Positions 9,265 to 20,994 of a stretch of 64,000 nt of DNA are shown piece by piece (the first letter of the stretch is position 1; each line of letters opens with the position of its first letter). Source of the stretch: Thysanoteuthis rhombus (taxonomy: Eukaryota; Mollusca; Cephalopoda; Oegopsida; Thysanoteuthidae); NCBI GenBank assembly GCA_963457665.1, contig OY735212.1, forward strand, positions 10,879,183-10,943,182, in the 5' to 3' direction. The notes under the pieces were generated by a model that saw only the letters and a list, made by a program, of their open reading frames with translations, did no database searches and was not told the DNA's origin. The translations under genes were made by a program, and so were the position numbers.

Positions 9265-9830
9265 AGTCAACTAAAACTGTCAGTATAAGTTTTTTTTTCA
9301 GTTTTCAAGTTGGTTTGGCTGGTTTGCTGGTTGGCTGGCAGGCTATGGATGTGTTTATCACGCTTACAAGCGGTAACGGAACTGGCAGGCAGAAAATTCT
9401 AGCATGTTCTCCTTATTATGTCTACAACCACTCGTCCTAAAAAAATTATTGGGGGGTGGTAATCTTAGTCCATGCTAAATTGATCCCTCCCAGTTGCTTG
9501 TTTATATGGAATATAGGATTTATACTGATCACCGCACCGGCCGAAAGAAGTAACTTATTCATTGATCACCTTTTTTTCCAATTACAAGCATGGCATTCTG
9601 CCAAAAGACCTTTGTCTTGTGGCAGTTTCTTGGCCTGTTTTCTTCCTCTTTATTTTTATTTTTATTTTTTTCAGTTTTTAACCGAGTTCAACTGGCTGGC
9701 TGATGATTAATGTATATGTCGTGCTTGTAGAGGGCTGAAAATTTAGATATTTTCTGTTATGTCTAAAAAAAACACTTTTCCTTTTTTTTTTTTTCTTTTT
9801 TTTTTTTGGACGCTCAACCAAATATGTTCC
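9265..9830 (+). repeat. Dispersed repeat D1, tandem pair
   Basis: D1 is a repeat of about 450 bp seen in at least 12 places in this window. Its hallmarks in order are ACTGTCA..AGGTTTC, CAGTTTTCAA, GTCGTGC..TAGAGGGCTG, AATTTAGATATTT, a G run, CATGCTAAATT, TGATCAC, TTATTCATTGATCACC, GCATGCTGCCAAAAG, CAGTTTCTATTGAG and CCAGACCTG. This copy runs 9,265-9,640, then a second 5' half starts at about 9,660 (CAGTTTTTAACCGAG) and continues through TAGAGGGCTGAAAATTTAG to 9,830. No coding potential. Confidence 0.7.
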
Positions 9831-9939
9831 CAGCGGGAGTCATTTTACAATTTTGTTTTTGATAATATAACTGTGCTTTAAGATCACAGATCAACAATAG
9901 CAAGAGAAAGAATTCATATTTTTATCACACCATTTTTAT
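9831..9939. other. No feature seen
   Basis: T-rich spacer between D1 pieces. Confidence 0.4.
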
Positions 9940-10025
9940 TTCATCAACCCTTAGACTGCATGGTGGCAAAACATGTGTGTCTCCACACAGTTTCTTTTAA
10001 GTGACAAACCAGACCTACCTTCTTC
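9940..10025 (+). repeat. D1 fragment, 3' part
   Basis: Contains GCATGGTGGCAAAACATG and CAGTTTC with AAACCAGACCT in the D1 order. Confidence 0.55.
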
Positions 10026-12599
10026 CTCCCTTATTTTCGCTCATTTTTATTTCCTGTATTTTTTCGCTTCTTTATTTCCTTCTTTGTTTCTCTTGTCTGA
10101 GAGTTGAACAGCATTTAACCGAAGAAATTTTCCCCATCACCAAAGAAAATTGAAGCCATATCTGTGAAGGACACTTTGGAGGTTTCAAAAAGTGCTTGCA
10201 CGGTTCTTCTCCTCACTTTTTTCTTATTGTCTGAAAAGATTCAATTTGTCTTCGAAGACTTATCGACGGATCCTTTTTTTATCGCCAACCAATTCAAGGC
10301 TATGGTCCATTTTATAGCTCTTGGAATCCGGAATAACCTTTTTTTTTCAATCTCACAAATAAAGGCCCAGAGTGGAATTGAATTGGTCGGTAGAAAAATT
10401 CCGAGAAGAATTGGTTGAATAAAGAAAACGACCTGCCGGATGGGATCCAAGTGATAGAAATGAAGAAATGTTGAATGAGGAAATAGAAAAGCCAGATCGT
10501 ACGTACGCCAGTTCGATCTCATGAAAGTCCTGTCATTTAGAAAAACACTTCTTTTAAAGTCATTCCTTTCAAAATTCTTTCAAAAAACAATCTTTTTTAA
10601 GTTACCCCCTTGAGAAGATCTCCTTTAGAGAAAATAATTCTCATTTAACAGCTCCTTTATAAATCTTTGTATGTCAATCAGTCAGTGATTTCTAGGAGAT
10701 AAATGCACCAAAAAGAGGACAAAAGAATTAAATCAGCAAATTTTGTTTTGCTTACCAGTTTGTAAGCCTGTCAGTCAGAGACAGTTGTGGATATTAGAGA
10801 TGCTAGCGTATCTAAATATGCAATAAGAAATAAAACTTTATGCAAATATCCCGACACCCACTTTTTATGGCCTTAATGTAACTTTCCAACCAGTTCGGAA
10901 AAAAACAGTACTGCATATGCATAACAGACTCTTTCCCATTAGTGTAACCTGCTGGCAGTGAGTTGCCATTAAGTATGCATGCGTATAGTGATCGTCCCAT
11001 TTCAGGGGGACCATTTCCAGCTGTATAAACCTGGCTGATTTTGAACTTCCATACGAATGGCGGAAAAAAGGGTAGATTAGCATTATAGCTACATTGTAGA
11101 TAGAACCAGGGTAGTTCTGTATACAATTTAAATATAGGAAAACTTGAAAATTGTATTAGTTTTTTTTTCTGAACTGACTAATTTCCTGGGGAAATTAATT
11201 TCTTATGGATTGAAAGTATAAAAAAAGTGTTCATATTTTTTAGTCTATCTGCTTGTCTTGTCAGTAGTGCCACTCTCATTCGAAGATTGCGAGTCCAAAT
11301 TGGGGAAAGTAGTTTGCCTCATAACATTGAGGGAAATAAATTTGGAAATGAATAGGGTGAAAGATAAATACATTTGAATTTCATTTACATTTGATAAGTA
11401 TCTTTGGATACATAAGATGAAGGTTAAGCATTAATTACAAATTGAACCACTTTTAAAGTGTTCATGTGTTTGTTTGCTTATGTGTTCCAGCGTTCCTGGT
11501 CATACTGTTTTGTTTACAGACTTGAAAATTGGTGTAAAAACTCCGCTAGACGTTTTCTACCTATTCATTTTTTTTTTTTTCTTGCGAAAAAAAGATTATT
11601 TGATCTTTTGGGCTTTTTTCAGACGGGGCAATTAATAACATCTAGACTCTCCAAGATATTGATGTTTCTCTATGTTTTCTTTTTACTCTATTTTAGTTTG
11701 TTTTTGTGGGTTTTTTCTCAGTGGAAAACGCTGGTGATGTCATAAATAGATTTTATTCTGATCATATTTATTTGGTTCATCCATATTACATAACTTCCAG
11801 TTTTGATGCAACATTTGTTCAATTATTGACTGCGATGAAGGTTTGTATAAATGCTTTCTCAAAAGGTCAATTTTATAATTTGTATTCCAAAATCATCATT
11901 CTTTCAGCTTCAGGAATGCATAAGATAATAAGTGTATCTAATATATTTGTATAGAATAGAAATTAGAATTTGCTCGGGTGATGCAATCTTGAAAAAATGT
12001 TTCGCCAGAATAAAGATGAAAAATAGATTTTAGAAAAAAGGTTTCCCTTACTTGGTTTCGACTTAGAATTATCTGGTCATATTCCTTCAACTCGACCATC
12101 GTGAAATTAAATGAAATATGAAGTAATTTCAAATTGTCTATGAATTTTCTCGATTACAAACCACTGGCAAAGTTTCAGACACTGCTTTCTTTGAAGCCAA
12201 CAGCCATTTGATGACCCAGGTTGAAAGGCTGCAGGCAATACACATTAGGCATTAAGAAATGAAATATCGCCAAGAAATCCGTACACTATGAGACTCTTGG
12301 CATGCTTCTCAGTCCTTTAATCAGTCCTGAACGAAAGCAAATTCCAGTATAAATGTTACGATAACTTTGTAAAACTAGCGATTTCGTGAGATCCCTTAGG
12401 GTTTTGTCAAATCCGTGATAATTTGAGAAAATCCATGAAATCCCTAGTTTTATGATCAATGTAGTAATGATCAATAAGATTGTGATACTGACCATTACGA
12501 GTGTAATCAGCTAAATCCTTGCTTGGTGCCAAACCACTGTGGCTTCGTGCAAATGTTTATAAGAAGCAGACCATCAGCGGCAGCAGCAGAAGAAGCAGC
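10026..12599. other. Large unassigned AT-rich region
   Basis: Several short ORFs on both strands (for example 10,241-10,522 and 10,812-11,126 minus; 11,458-11,745 plus) show no domain, signal pattern or splice context. A GAGATGCTAGCGTATCTAAA word near 10,797 recurs near 42,410 and 45,965, suggesting a weak dispersed repeat. A tRNA-like B-box string near 11,285 was judged too weak. Confidence 0.4.
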
Positions 12600-12930
12600 A
12601 CCAACAGCGACTGCAGCCTTTCAACAACCGTCGTTAGACGTCGTCAGACCTTTCTATAATGCGCGTCGCAGAGTTAATACTTTTCCTAGTTATCACATTT
12701 GATCTTTTGCTAGTCGCAGTTTCACGTATGATATTTGGGGATCCATGTTGTGAGCTGTGATTTGTTATTCTTGCAAAAGGACCAGTCCATTGCCCTCTTA
12801 TTCTTTCTATGGATTCGATGGTATGTCCGAACATGTTTGCATGGTTCTCAGTTTGGAAGGAGGTCAATCTTTTGGTTTGTTTCCATTATTCAGCTCGATC
12901 CTGCATTCTCGTACAGAAAAGCAGACATGA
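12600..12930 (-). mobile_element. RTE-like LINE 3' end
   Basis: The minus strand carries family words GGGGATCCATGTTGTGAGCT (near 12,738) and CATGGTTCTCAGTTTGGA (near 12,840) and ends at an AGCAGCAGC-type triplet run near 12,575-12,605. It lies head-to-head with an RTE linker segment on the plus strand. Confidence 0.75.
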
Positions 12931-13125
12931 ATTTTTCACCGAATCAATTCAGAACATCGACGAGATTAACCACTTTTTTAATTGAAGTTACGAATATGTT
13001 TGAGCCAAAGAGTGAACTTGCAAATCAAATCAAGAATCTCATGAAAAGATCAAGAAATCTCAAGCCGCTGACAGCAACAAAAGAAATGATTGAACCAGAA
13101 TATACATGATATTTTAGGGAAAGAA
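12931..13125 (+). mobile_element. RTE-like LINE, linker segment
   Basis: The plus frame reads RLTTFLIEVTNMFEPKS, then NQIKNLMKRSRNLKPLTATKE and MIEPEYT. These align with LIEAARMFKPR, KTRKLIEKGRNLKPQTTKGEY at 1,560-1,710, so it is the same endonuclease-RT linker. The intervening RT is missing. It is inverted relative to the 3' end at 12,600-12,930. Confidence 0.75.
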
Positions 13126-15568
13126 AAGGCTGAGAGAGCTAAACATAGTCATCAAACATAAGTTGACAGTGAAGGACACATCAAAACTAACATCAAAAGA
13201 AACTGATTATGAGAGAAGCATGGTTAAACACACTTGCACTTGACTACTTGTATATCTTCGCAACAACGAAAATGTTTCATGACTTAGGAAAACAAGGAGA
13301 ATTTCCAAACAAAGTAAATCAGGAAGAATAAAGACAAAATGTTTATTTTACTGACCAGCATGTTCTGTCTTGTGTATTCTTCATTGCAATCCATATGTGT
13401 GCCCGTAGTACATTTCTTCACAGTATTCTGGAATCTTCAAGACGTTATCTTCAGAAAAAAATCAGCGATGTGTGTAAAATAAAACGTGTTGATATCAAGA
13501 TGCAGATATATTTTCCTCATTAGGTATATTTTTCGTATTTTTTTGTCTGGGGGAGGGGGCAGCGCATTCCCATCGGACAACATTTCTCACCCTCTCTTTT
13601 CCTTCTCCGTAGACACCTTTAAGCTGCAGACATGCACGTATTCATACATTTTGCTCTCAGTTATAAAATCATTGTATGCAGAAAGAGGTTATCTATTCGA
13701 AATAATGTAGTGATTATTAATTGATAAATAATTGATTAATCCCTAATCATTAATATACAAATAATTATTTTAATTTTATAAATAATATTACAATTACACT
13801 AGTTTTTAAGAAATCTATTAGCTAGCTGTATATACTAACAAATTACTCAGTATTTCAATAATTGCATTCTATATCACTTCATTCTCTGTCTGAAAATTGC
13901 CGTAGCCATTTTGGGCGTTCTCTGCTCTCATCGTGGAAATAACGGATATCTGCTCCAACTTTTGTAGAAAACTTACTGGTATTTTCATTGAAAAATATTG
14001 ATTCCCTATATCGAATTCAAAAGATTAAAAAGAATTGCAGCAGTAAAACAACTGGAAGTTTGTTTGTATTTTGAATGTTTGAATGAAAGTGTTGAATTGC
14101 TACACCGTGCATTCATTCTTATCAAGGGGGAAAATGCACACCGTAAGTTCATGTGTGTACTGGCAATTGAAAATCAGAGAGAATAATATCCCCCTGCCTC
14201 TCCTGTTTCGAAGCTGCACCTCCATTCGTAGCGATGCAATATATCCAAGCTCAAAGTAAGCGCTGTTAACATCTTCTATGGTTACATGATGCAAAATAAT
14301 ATAAACTTAAAAAATAGTGAGACGCAGAATAAACAGCAAGCCATTGGAAACTAATTTTACAATTCCTAGAATGATATAGCAAGAGAATCCCCAAAGAAAT
14401 AAAAATATTTATTCGGTTTTTTTTTTCAGATGTGCTAATTATAGACGTGTATTTCTTGAATTTATTATATTCTGTTTGTCAAAGCAATACATGATGTTTA
14501 CACGTCGTATAATATCATATAAATCTCAATTAATTCCTGATTCTTCAATCAATATTCGTGCGTTCAGAGTCCATTGCAGTCAAGCACACAATCGATATAT
14601 TTCTCGAAACAATAAACAACGTTTTTTCTGTTAGCTTTGTATGAGAGTATATGTTTGTGTGCAATCAGGTAGACTTTTACGGAGACAAGAACGCCATGAT
14701 GGGAAACTTTTATTTTCTAACGGGAGCCTTTATTCAACGAAGTCATTTTAACAAACAAACAAAAATTTAGTCGATTTAGCCCATATTAAAGTTACTTTCT
14801 CTCTTAATTTGAAGTTAAATCACGTATTAGATCTTTCTCCTGTCTTGGGATATCCACCCAACCAGTTGAATTGAAATTGCGAAAGAAATCTTCTATTAAA
14901 GATAAATTGTTTTCTGAATATTTATTTATTTTACGATCCATAATAGCCTAGAGCCTTATTACGTAGGTCAAAAAACCTTGAGACTTGAACGTTTGATACT
15001 TAATTGCATCTTCAACCTTTCTGTCTTTTTTTTTTTTTTTGGTATGGAGTGTAGCTCTGTTCTCCATTAAAACAGTACTGGTCTTTTTTTTTTAGATGTG
15101 TTCGCAAGGATCTCTGTAATAGGGTCTGAAGATCAGTTGGTTGGTCGGCCAGTCGGTCAGTCTCCAATCGGTGGGAATAATATCTTAAGATCTGCATATT
15201 CACTGCGCTGTAACTTTGAGGATAAAACTAAACTCGGTTATTTCTACTTGTTACGTCATTTTTTGCGGGATTCGATTCTAACTTCAAGGCCATTCGAAAT
15301 TACTTTATTTAGAGAATAAAAGAATTCTCTGACGATGTCATAAAGATCAGTTAACGAAACAATCTGATCAGACATTCCCATTCGTCGCATTTTTTGTTGT
15401 TTTGTCTTTTTTTTTAACTTGATCTCATATTGATACTATAAAATTACTAACAGTACAGGCATCCTCAATGAAATACAGTTTGTTATTTCAAATACACAAG
15501 TATTATACTGTTAAAGGCGTCCCCGATATACTACTGTTTGCAATTTATACATACTGTACAGATGAAAT
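13126..15568. other. Large unassigned AT-rich region
   Basis: No element was recognised. A GTTGGTCGGCCAGTCGGTCAGTC run at 15,139-15,161 resembles the start of the weak repeat near 42,370. ORFs are under 75 residues and compositionally ordinary. A short A/T-palindromic stretch lies at 13,700-13,800. Confidence 0.4.
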
Positions 15569-15606
15569 AATGTCTAATACTATTACGCACACACACACAC
15601 ACACAT

Positions 15607-15641
<35 letters not shown>

Positions 15642-15720
15642 CATACATGTATCATGTCTAATATTATTATGCACACACAAACACACACACACACATATAT
15701 GTTTTTGTGTGTGTGTGTAT
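15569..15720. repeat. Duplicated (CA)n/(TA)n microsatellite ending in (GT)n
   Basis: The flank ATGTCTAATA with TATTA and CGCACAC occurs at 15,569 and again at 15,654, so a unit of about 85 bp is duplicated around CA and TA arrays. It ends in (GT)n at 15,706-15,718, complementary to the CA arrays. Confidence 0.9.
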
Positions 15721-16324
15721 TGAATGTGAATCTTCTCAGCCTGTCACAGGAGATTGATGTTGGTAAAAGACCTATTTCATTGTAGTAATAGCAGAGGGAA
15801 TGTGGGTACTTCGTTCGACAAATATCCTGGTTCAAATAACATCAGAGTATGGGGCAGTGTAACCCAGAATAGTTTGTTATCAATAACTGAAATTGTCTTG
15901 AAAATAAACTACATTTTACATTTAGATATTGGAATATCACACATACTCATTTAAAGTCAATTTATGAAATAGAATAACTCTGAGACCCCGGAATAAGTCA
16001 TTAATAAAAATCAAAACAAGTATTTTTGATAAACTTACCACGCCCAATTTGTCAGTTCTGGCCAGATAATGGCTAATTTAGCTATGCTGATATTCGGAGA
16101 AGCCATTTTGAATCGAGTGGTTTCCTTCTTTCTACTTGTGTAGATTGAATTGAAACGAAATGCATTGCTTCCCTTTCTAATCAGGAGTGAATTGTACAAT
16201 CATGCTATCCAGAACCGAAAGTGGAATTCCCAATTTCCGCGCAATTCTAATTCCAGATTGACCAATAATTACCTCCGAGAATAAAGAGACATTTCGAAGT
16301 GATTGTGCTCTTATTAGAAACCAT
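15721..16324. other. No feature seen
   Basis: Ordinary AT-rich sequence with one 66-residue ORF and no recognised similarity. Confidence 0.4.
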
Positions 16325-16745
16325 CAATCAATACTGTTGACAAATGTGTCCGCATAGGTTTCGTCAGTTCTCAAATGAGTCAGGCTGATTATCTGTCGTG
16401 CGTGCAGACTGCATCAATGGTTATAAAGGGCTTAAAAATTTAGTATTTACTCCTAATGTATTGACCACATCTTTTTTTCCAATTTCCAACATGGTATGCA
16501 ACCAGGAAACGTTTGTTTTGTTGCAGTTTTTATTGAGCGACCCACTAGCCCTTTTTTTTCTTCCCTCTAGTTTTCAGTTTTCAAATGAGTCAGTCTGACT
16601 AGTTGGCTATCTGTGTGTGTGTCGTGCGCGTAGAGGGCTGGAAATTTGGATATCTACTCCTCACTATGTCTAAAAAAAATTCGTTTTTTTAAACATCCCC
16701 CACATAGGTTTTGAGTCAGGGTCAACTTACAATGTAAGTGTATGC
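16325..16745 (+). repeat. Dispersed repeat D1, tandem pair
   Basis: The first unit starts near 16,325 (AATACTGTTGACAAATG, GCATAGGTTTCGTCAG, TCTCAAATGAGTCAGGCTG) and ends with GCAGTTTTTATTGAGCGAC near 16,540. A second 5' half begins near 16,565 and runs through GTCGTGCGCGTAGAGGGCTG and TATGTCTAAAAAAAATT. The arrangement is the same as at 9,265-9,830. Confidence 0.65.
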
Positions 16746-17501
16746 TATCTTTTTTTTTTTTTACTTCGTGTCCGGCAACGTCCATTCTTTTTTCAATTTT
16801 TAAACATAACTTTTCTGGGAGATCACGACATAAAAATGTATTCATTTATTACAATTAGTAGATGTTGCACGCGACACTGCTTCTATTGAAGGACTAAACA
16901 GACCTATCTTGCGTGAATTTTATTGTGAATTGAATAATAGACAATGACGAGTAATTCGTTGACCATCGTCTCAATAGTGACTCTGATTGTACTGTCATCA
17001 GTTGACTCTGGTTTAACCGACAAGATTTGTTCAGCAATCTGGGCACAAGTTTTTTTGTTTTTTGTTTTTCCCAAGTGCAAAGTACATTGTGTAGGGATGA
17101 TTCCAATCTACTAGATTCAAAAGTCATTTCCCAATTATATAATGAGTTCTCACAACTGACACTCTTTTTAACTAGAAAGAAGAACGAGTTTACCACCAGT
17201 CTTTTGGTTTGGAATCAAAACTCTCCATCTCCTAAACTGGCTGCCAACAATGGATATAAGGCCTAGTATGCACTAGAGACTCCAGATAAAACAGCTAATT
17301 GAAAAACCTGGTCACATTTTAATAATACTCTTTATAAATCATGGTGCCCCCAGTAATTAGAAAACGACACCATTTTTTGAATCTGCAGATCCTAGAAAAA
17401 TAATCATATTTTGATTTGTTGATCTACATTGAACTTTGAATGATACTATAATGATGGTATCTACGGAATGAATTATGTCATCCTTTGAGTATACATCCAA
17501 G
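16746..17501. other. Unassigned region
   Basis: A 100-residue minus ORF (16,894-17,196) and an 82-residue one have no recognised similarity. The second runs into the CA array. Confidence 0.4.
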
Positions 17502-17502
17502 C

Positions 17503-17564
<62 letters not shown>
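17502..17564. repeat. (AT)n(GT)n microsatellite
   Basis: AT to 17,520, then GT with one CG interruption. It terminates the RTE segment on its right in mid-thumb. Confidence 0.97.
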
Positions 17565-18425
17565 TGAGAATACCAACAGTACTGATGGGATTTCCTTGTT
17601 CTCAAAGGTTGATCTGACTTTACCGAAAGCTTGCCATCTTGGAGTGTTTTTTTGTATGATTTCTTCTTCTTTTGATGATTCCATAGAAACTCGTTGCCCT
17701 AGGTAGATCAAGTGGTCTACTTTTATTGGGTCTGCATTTTTGATCCGGATTTTTGTGTCTTTGACCTCAACATGCTAACCGTAATTTACATTTGTTTTAC
17801 TGAAGTAAATGTGTAGACCAACTTTCTTGATCTCTTCGTTCACTTTGTCTAGCATTATTTGGGGATTGTGAATTCTTCTTGCAAATATGACAATGTCATC
17901 AGCAAAGCTGGGGTTACTTAGGAATCGCCTTCTATTTAGATTCCTTTATTTTCCCAGTCCAAGTCTCGGAAGTTCGTCTCGAGGCGGGCTATTAAGAGTT
18001 TTTGTGAGCTGGTATCATCGAGTCTGACTCTTTATTCCAGAGCTGAAAGGGCTCTGAATTTCCATACAACCTGATAAAAGAGCTTGTTTGATGGTATACT
18101 TGTAGCAATACTTTGTTATACACAGGATTTACATTTTGAACAGTGATAGCATCAAGGGTTGTAGGAAACTCGACTGGATCGAGGACCTTCTTGAAGAAGG
18201 TGAATGATACAGTGAGTGGTATTTTATATTCTGCTGCTTCTTCTTTTGGTTGATTTATCAACTGGAGATGGTCAATTGTTGAGTTTCTAAAACCAAGCTG
18301 TTCTTGTAATTGGTTTTTATCAGGCATTTTAGTGATTTGGTTGGTGATAAGTTTTGCAGAAAGTTTATTCCAGTTGAGGAGATTTATTGGTCTGTAGTTG
18401 TTAAGGTCATTTTTGCAAGAATGGT
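17565..18425 (-). mobile_element. RTE-like LINE reverse transcriptase, best copy
   Basis: Minus-strand blocks in order from 18,425: NDLNNYRPINLLNWNKLSAK, ITNQITKMPDKNQLQEQLGF, NSTIDHLQLINQPKEEAAEY, KIPLTVSFTFFKKVLDPVEF, LLQVYHQTSSFIRLYGN, then NPSFADDIVIFARR (17,881-17,907), VNEEIKKVGLHIYFSKT, VEVKDTKIRIKNADPI, VDHLIYLGQRVSMESSKEEE and WQAFGKVRSTFENKEIP. These are RT fingers, palm and thumb of RTE. The first catalytic Asp (usually IDFKKAFD) reads FTFFKKVLD, while the FADD motif is intact. Frameshifts are present. It ends at a microsatellite and adjoins an inverted RTE 3' end. Confidence 0.92.
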
Positions 18426-18600
18426 AGAAAATCGCTGGACATCATGACTTACGACGTGTATCCTTAGGGATCATGGCCTGCAGAATATAGGATGGAGAGA
18501 TGAACTAGGCAAGTTCAGAATGTATTGACTCTGCAATACCCATACTGATGGATCCTAAAGATGTTGTATGTCCAACGACAGACGCTAAAAGGCTGATGCT
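18426..18600 (+). mobile_element. RTE-like LINE 3' end
   Basis: The plus frame gives ARMVENRWTS, a stop, LTTCILRDHGLQNIGWRDEL, GKFRMY, a stop and LCNTH, then the usual CCAACGACAGACGCTAAAAGG terminal words with degenerate ATG tail remnants. Orientation is opposite to the adjoining RT segment. Confidence 0.8.
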
Positions 18601-18934
18601 GATAGAACTGTCTTTTAGGAGAAAGTAATTCAATATAGTCAAAAAATGTCAACATAAGTTTGGGGGGGGTTCTAGTCGTAGATGCGTCTAACTACCTGGT
18701 AATGTATGAATGTATCACATGGGATGGCTGCAAGAATAGGGCTAAAGGGCTGAAGAATTGAACACTTACTCTTTATCATGCGTAGAAAATCTTCGTTTTT
18801 CTTTGTTTTTTGAAATCTCATCGCGGATATGATTTTAATGTGTGTGCATGTGTGTATATGGAAGGTCAATCTTAAGTGTAAGTTATTGATAAATTGATCC
18901 CTTCGTCTGTATCCGACAGTATTCACCCCAATAT
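18601..18934. other. No feature seen
   Basis: A short G run at 18,661-18,669. Otherwise unassigned. Confidence 0.4.
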
Positions 18935-19085
18935 TTGAAAAATTTTGATTTATTTTTTGTTATCACTGCCAAATAAAATTGATGACCCAATTTTCTATCT
19001 TTCTTTTATTGATTACCCCGAAGACAGCATGCTGCCAAGTGACATTGGTCACGTGAAATTTCCAATCGAGTGATTAATCATAACC
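18935..19085 (+). repeat. D1 fragment, 3' part
   Basis: TTATCACTGCCAAATAAAATTG is followed by GACAGCATGCTGCCAAGTG and GGTCACGTGAAATTTCCAAT in D1 order. Confidence 0.55.
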
Positions 19086-19267
19086 GTCTTTATCTTATTC
19101 ATTCATGTTTCATTAAATTTACTCAGGTATTCTACATTGCATTGTATTAAATATGCAATGATATGATAAAAATGCACATCACGGGTCTAACAAGCTTTAG
19201 AAACAGGCCTTCCCGAAGTGTTGGCTGAGTAAAAGTTCAGGGGGTTTGCGAGCATTTGAGAGAAACC

Positions 19268-19336
19268 CTTGTTCTTCGTGTTACAACCTATTTTTGCGAA
19301 TCAGCATTTTCAGTGTTGAACAGATGCAGCCTGTAA
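19268..19336 (+). mobile_element. hAT transposase C-terminal relic
   Basis: The plus frame reads LVLRVTTYFCESAFSVLNRC and then SL before a stop. The string YxCESAFSxLN matches the conserved dimerisation block near the C-terminus of hAT-family transposases (YLCE..FS.L....). Only about 22 residues are convincing. No DDE core, BED finger or terminal inverted repeats were found nearby, so this is a small fossil. Confidence 0.5.
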
Positions 19337-20122
19337 AAATCAATGTTTTTAATATTCTTTAGAAGAATTTCTTTTTCAATATAAAGTTCGCTTTCGTGTA
19401 TCAAACTCATTCCTCATTTGTTATGGAATACCTCGGAAGAGATGTGCATTCCGCTACTCAACAGGGACAAAGTATGGCATTTCAGGTTTAATAAGGAAAT
19501 GGAGGGAAAAAACACGCTAATCCTACGTTATGAACATTGCTACCATTGGAAATGAACCCTGTTTACCAACATTATATCCGGATACATCAGAATAAGGCCG
19601 TAGAAGGGACTTACTGAAACGTTGTCTTTACGAGGCAAACAAGACAGAGTCCAATTGTTCAAAAAACTCTTCGGATGGAAATTACCTTCCTTGAAACTTT
19701 GAACAGATTTTTTTATCAAACATATAGTAATCAAATACGTTATATTTTTAGTAAATCAAGTGATATCTCAATAAAAATAAATGCTAATAATGAAGTCTGA
19801 ATTGATTCTATGTAACAAGTGCCAAAGTCTTCTGTTTATCTCAAAACAAAGTCGCTATTTCTCAATGAATCCTGACCAGTTTTGGCATAAAGGTCTACAT
19901 GCATCCAAGAATTAGGCGTGAGGAAAGGAAATTAGTTCTGGGCTCTTTTGGGGGTGATGTAGGATGAAAGTTCCTTTCTTGATGAGTTTTGTTCAATAAT
20001 AGTCACTACATTTATATATGGATGTCCATAAGTAAATGTTTCAAATATTATGGGATTGAGGTAAGAGACTATGGCTAAAAAAGAATTCCATTCTTGGAGA
20101 AAAGTGAGAAAACTATATTTAT
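19337..20122. other. No feature seen
   Basis: AT-rich, with no element recognised. Confidence 0.35.
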
Positions 20123-20251
20123 ACCAACATGAGAATTGCTCCTAATAAAGATGTCTTAGCTCACCAGTTTTCAAAGATTTTGCTTCAACTGGACAATGGT
20201 CAGCTACCAGTGGACTTTGAGTGTGCAGATGTCACAAAACAAAAGGGTTGA
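20123..20251 (+). mobile_element. Helitron-type (PIF1-like) helicase relic
   Basis: The plus frame reads TNMRIAPNKDVLAHQFSKIL, LQLDNGQLPVDFECADVT, then KQKG and a stop. The pattern NMR...FSxxLLxxxNGxxP is found in the helicase domain of Helitron RepHel proteins and related PIF1-like helicases. The downstream stretch (20,280-20,460) has uneven open frames that could be more of it, but cannot be aligned. No Rep domain or CTRR terminus was seen. Confidence 0.5.
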
Positions 20252-20593
20252 ACACGCACCTATGCATCCAAAGAAGTAGTATTAGAGGTTTAACATTGTC
20301 TTTCGAACACCCAGGCACTTATCGATGTTACATTTCAATGCCCCGGAAGATGTTTAATTCCAACAGTCGGATGTAAAGTCTGGGCAATGGAAGATGCTAA
20401 TTGAAGTACAGGGGGAAATATTAGATCCCGATGTTCAAGCACTGGGATATGCTAAATAAGCAGTTAATAGTGAATAAGGTGATTTTTTTGAAGGAATGCA
20501 TTTGTGGATAAGAAATAGTCTCTATGCCCGTTTAAATACATGTGAGCAGCACTTCTTCGAATAAAACTATGGTTTGTTGATATAAGAATACTA

Positions 20594-20596
<3 letters not shown>
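20252..20596. other. Unassigned; possible continuation of helicase relic
   Basis: No feature can be supported on sequence grounds. Confidence 0.3.

Positions 20597-20638
<42 letters not shown>
20597..20638. repeat. (AT)n microsatellite
   Basis: About 21 uninterrupted AT units. Confidence 0.97.
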
Positions 20639-20641
<3 letters not shown>

Positions 20642-20919
20642 CCAAATGACAATTTCATGTAAATGCAACGTGCATATATAAACAATATATCTTATATCAA
20701 TACACTACTCACACCGATAAACCAAATGACTAAATTATACCTATATAATGCAAGTCGACTGTAATGTTTATCTGTGAACAACTATGCTTAAGTACTTGAA
20801 ACTCAGAGCTACCATAAAATATTGATTTCCGTGCCTATACCGTCTATATTCATATATTCTAATCCTGATATTTACTGCACTTCCTTTACAACTAGCACAA
20901 CTTTCAAAAACATTAGCAA

Positions 20920-20994
20920 TGTATATGTATATATATATATATATATATGCATATGTATATGAGCGTGTGCGTGTGTGTGTGTGTGTGTGTGTAT
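20920..20994. repeat. (AT)n(GT)n microsatellite
   Basis: TA/TG mixture to 20,960, then GT to 20,993. Confidence 0.95.

Noticed and set aside
11255..11310. tRNA-like string with GCGAGTCCAAATTG
   Set aside because: A box missing and B box inexact.
16894..17196. 100-residue minus ORF
   Set aside because: No recognised domain, ordinary AT-rich composition, no supporting context.
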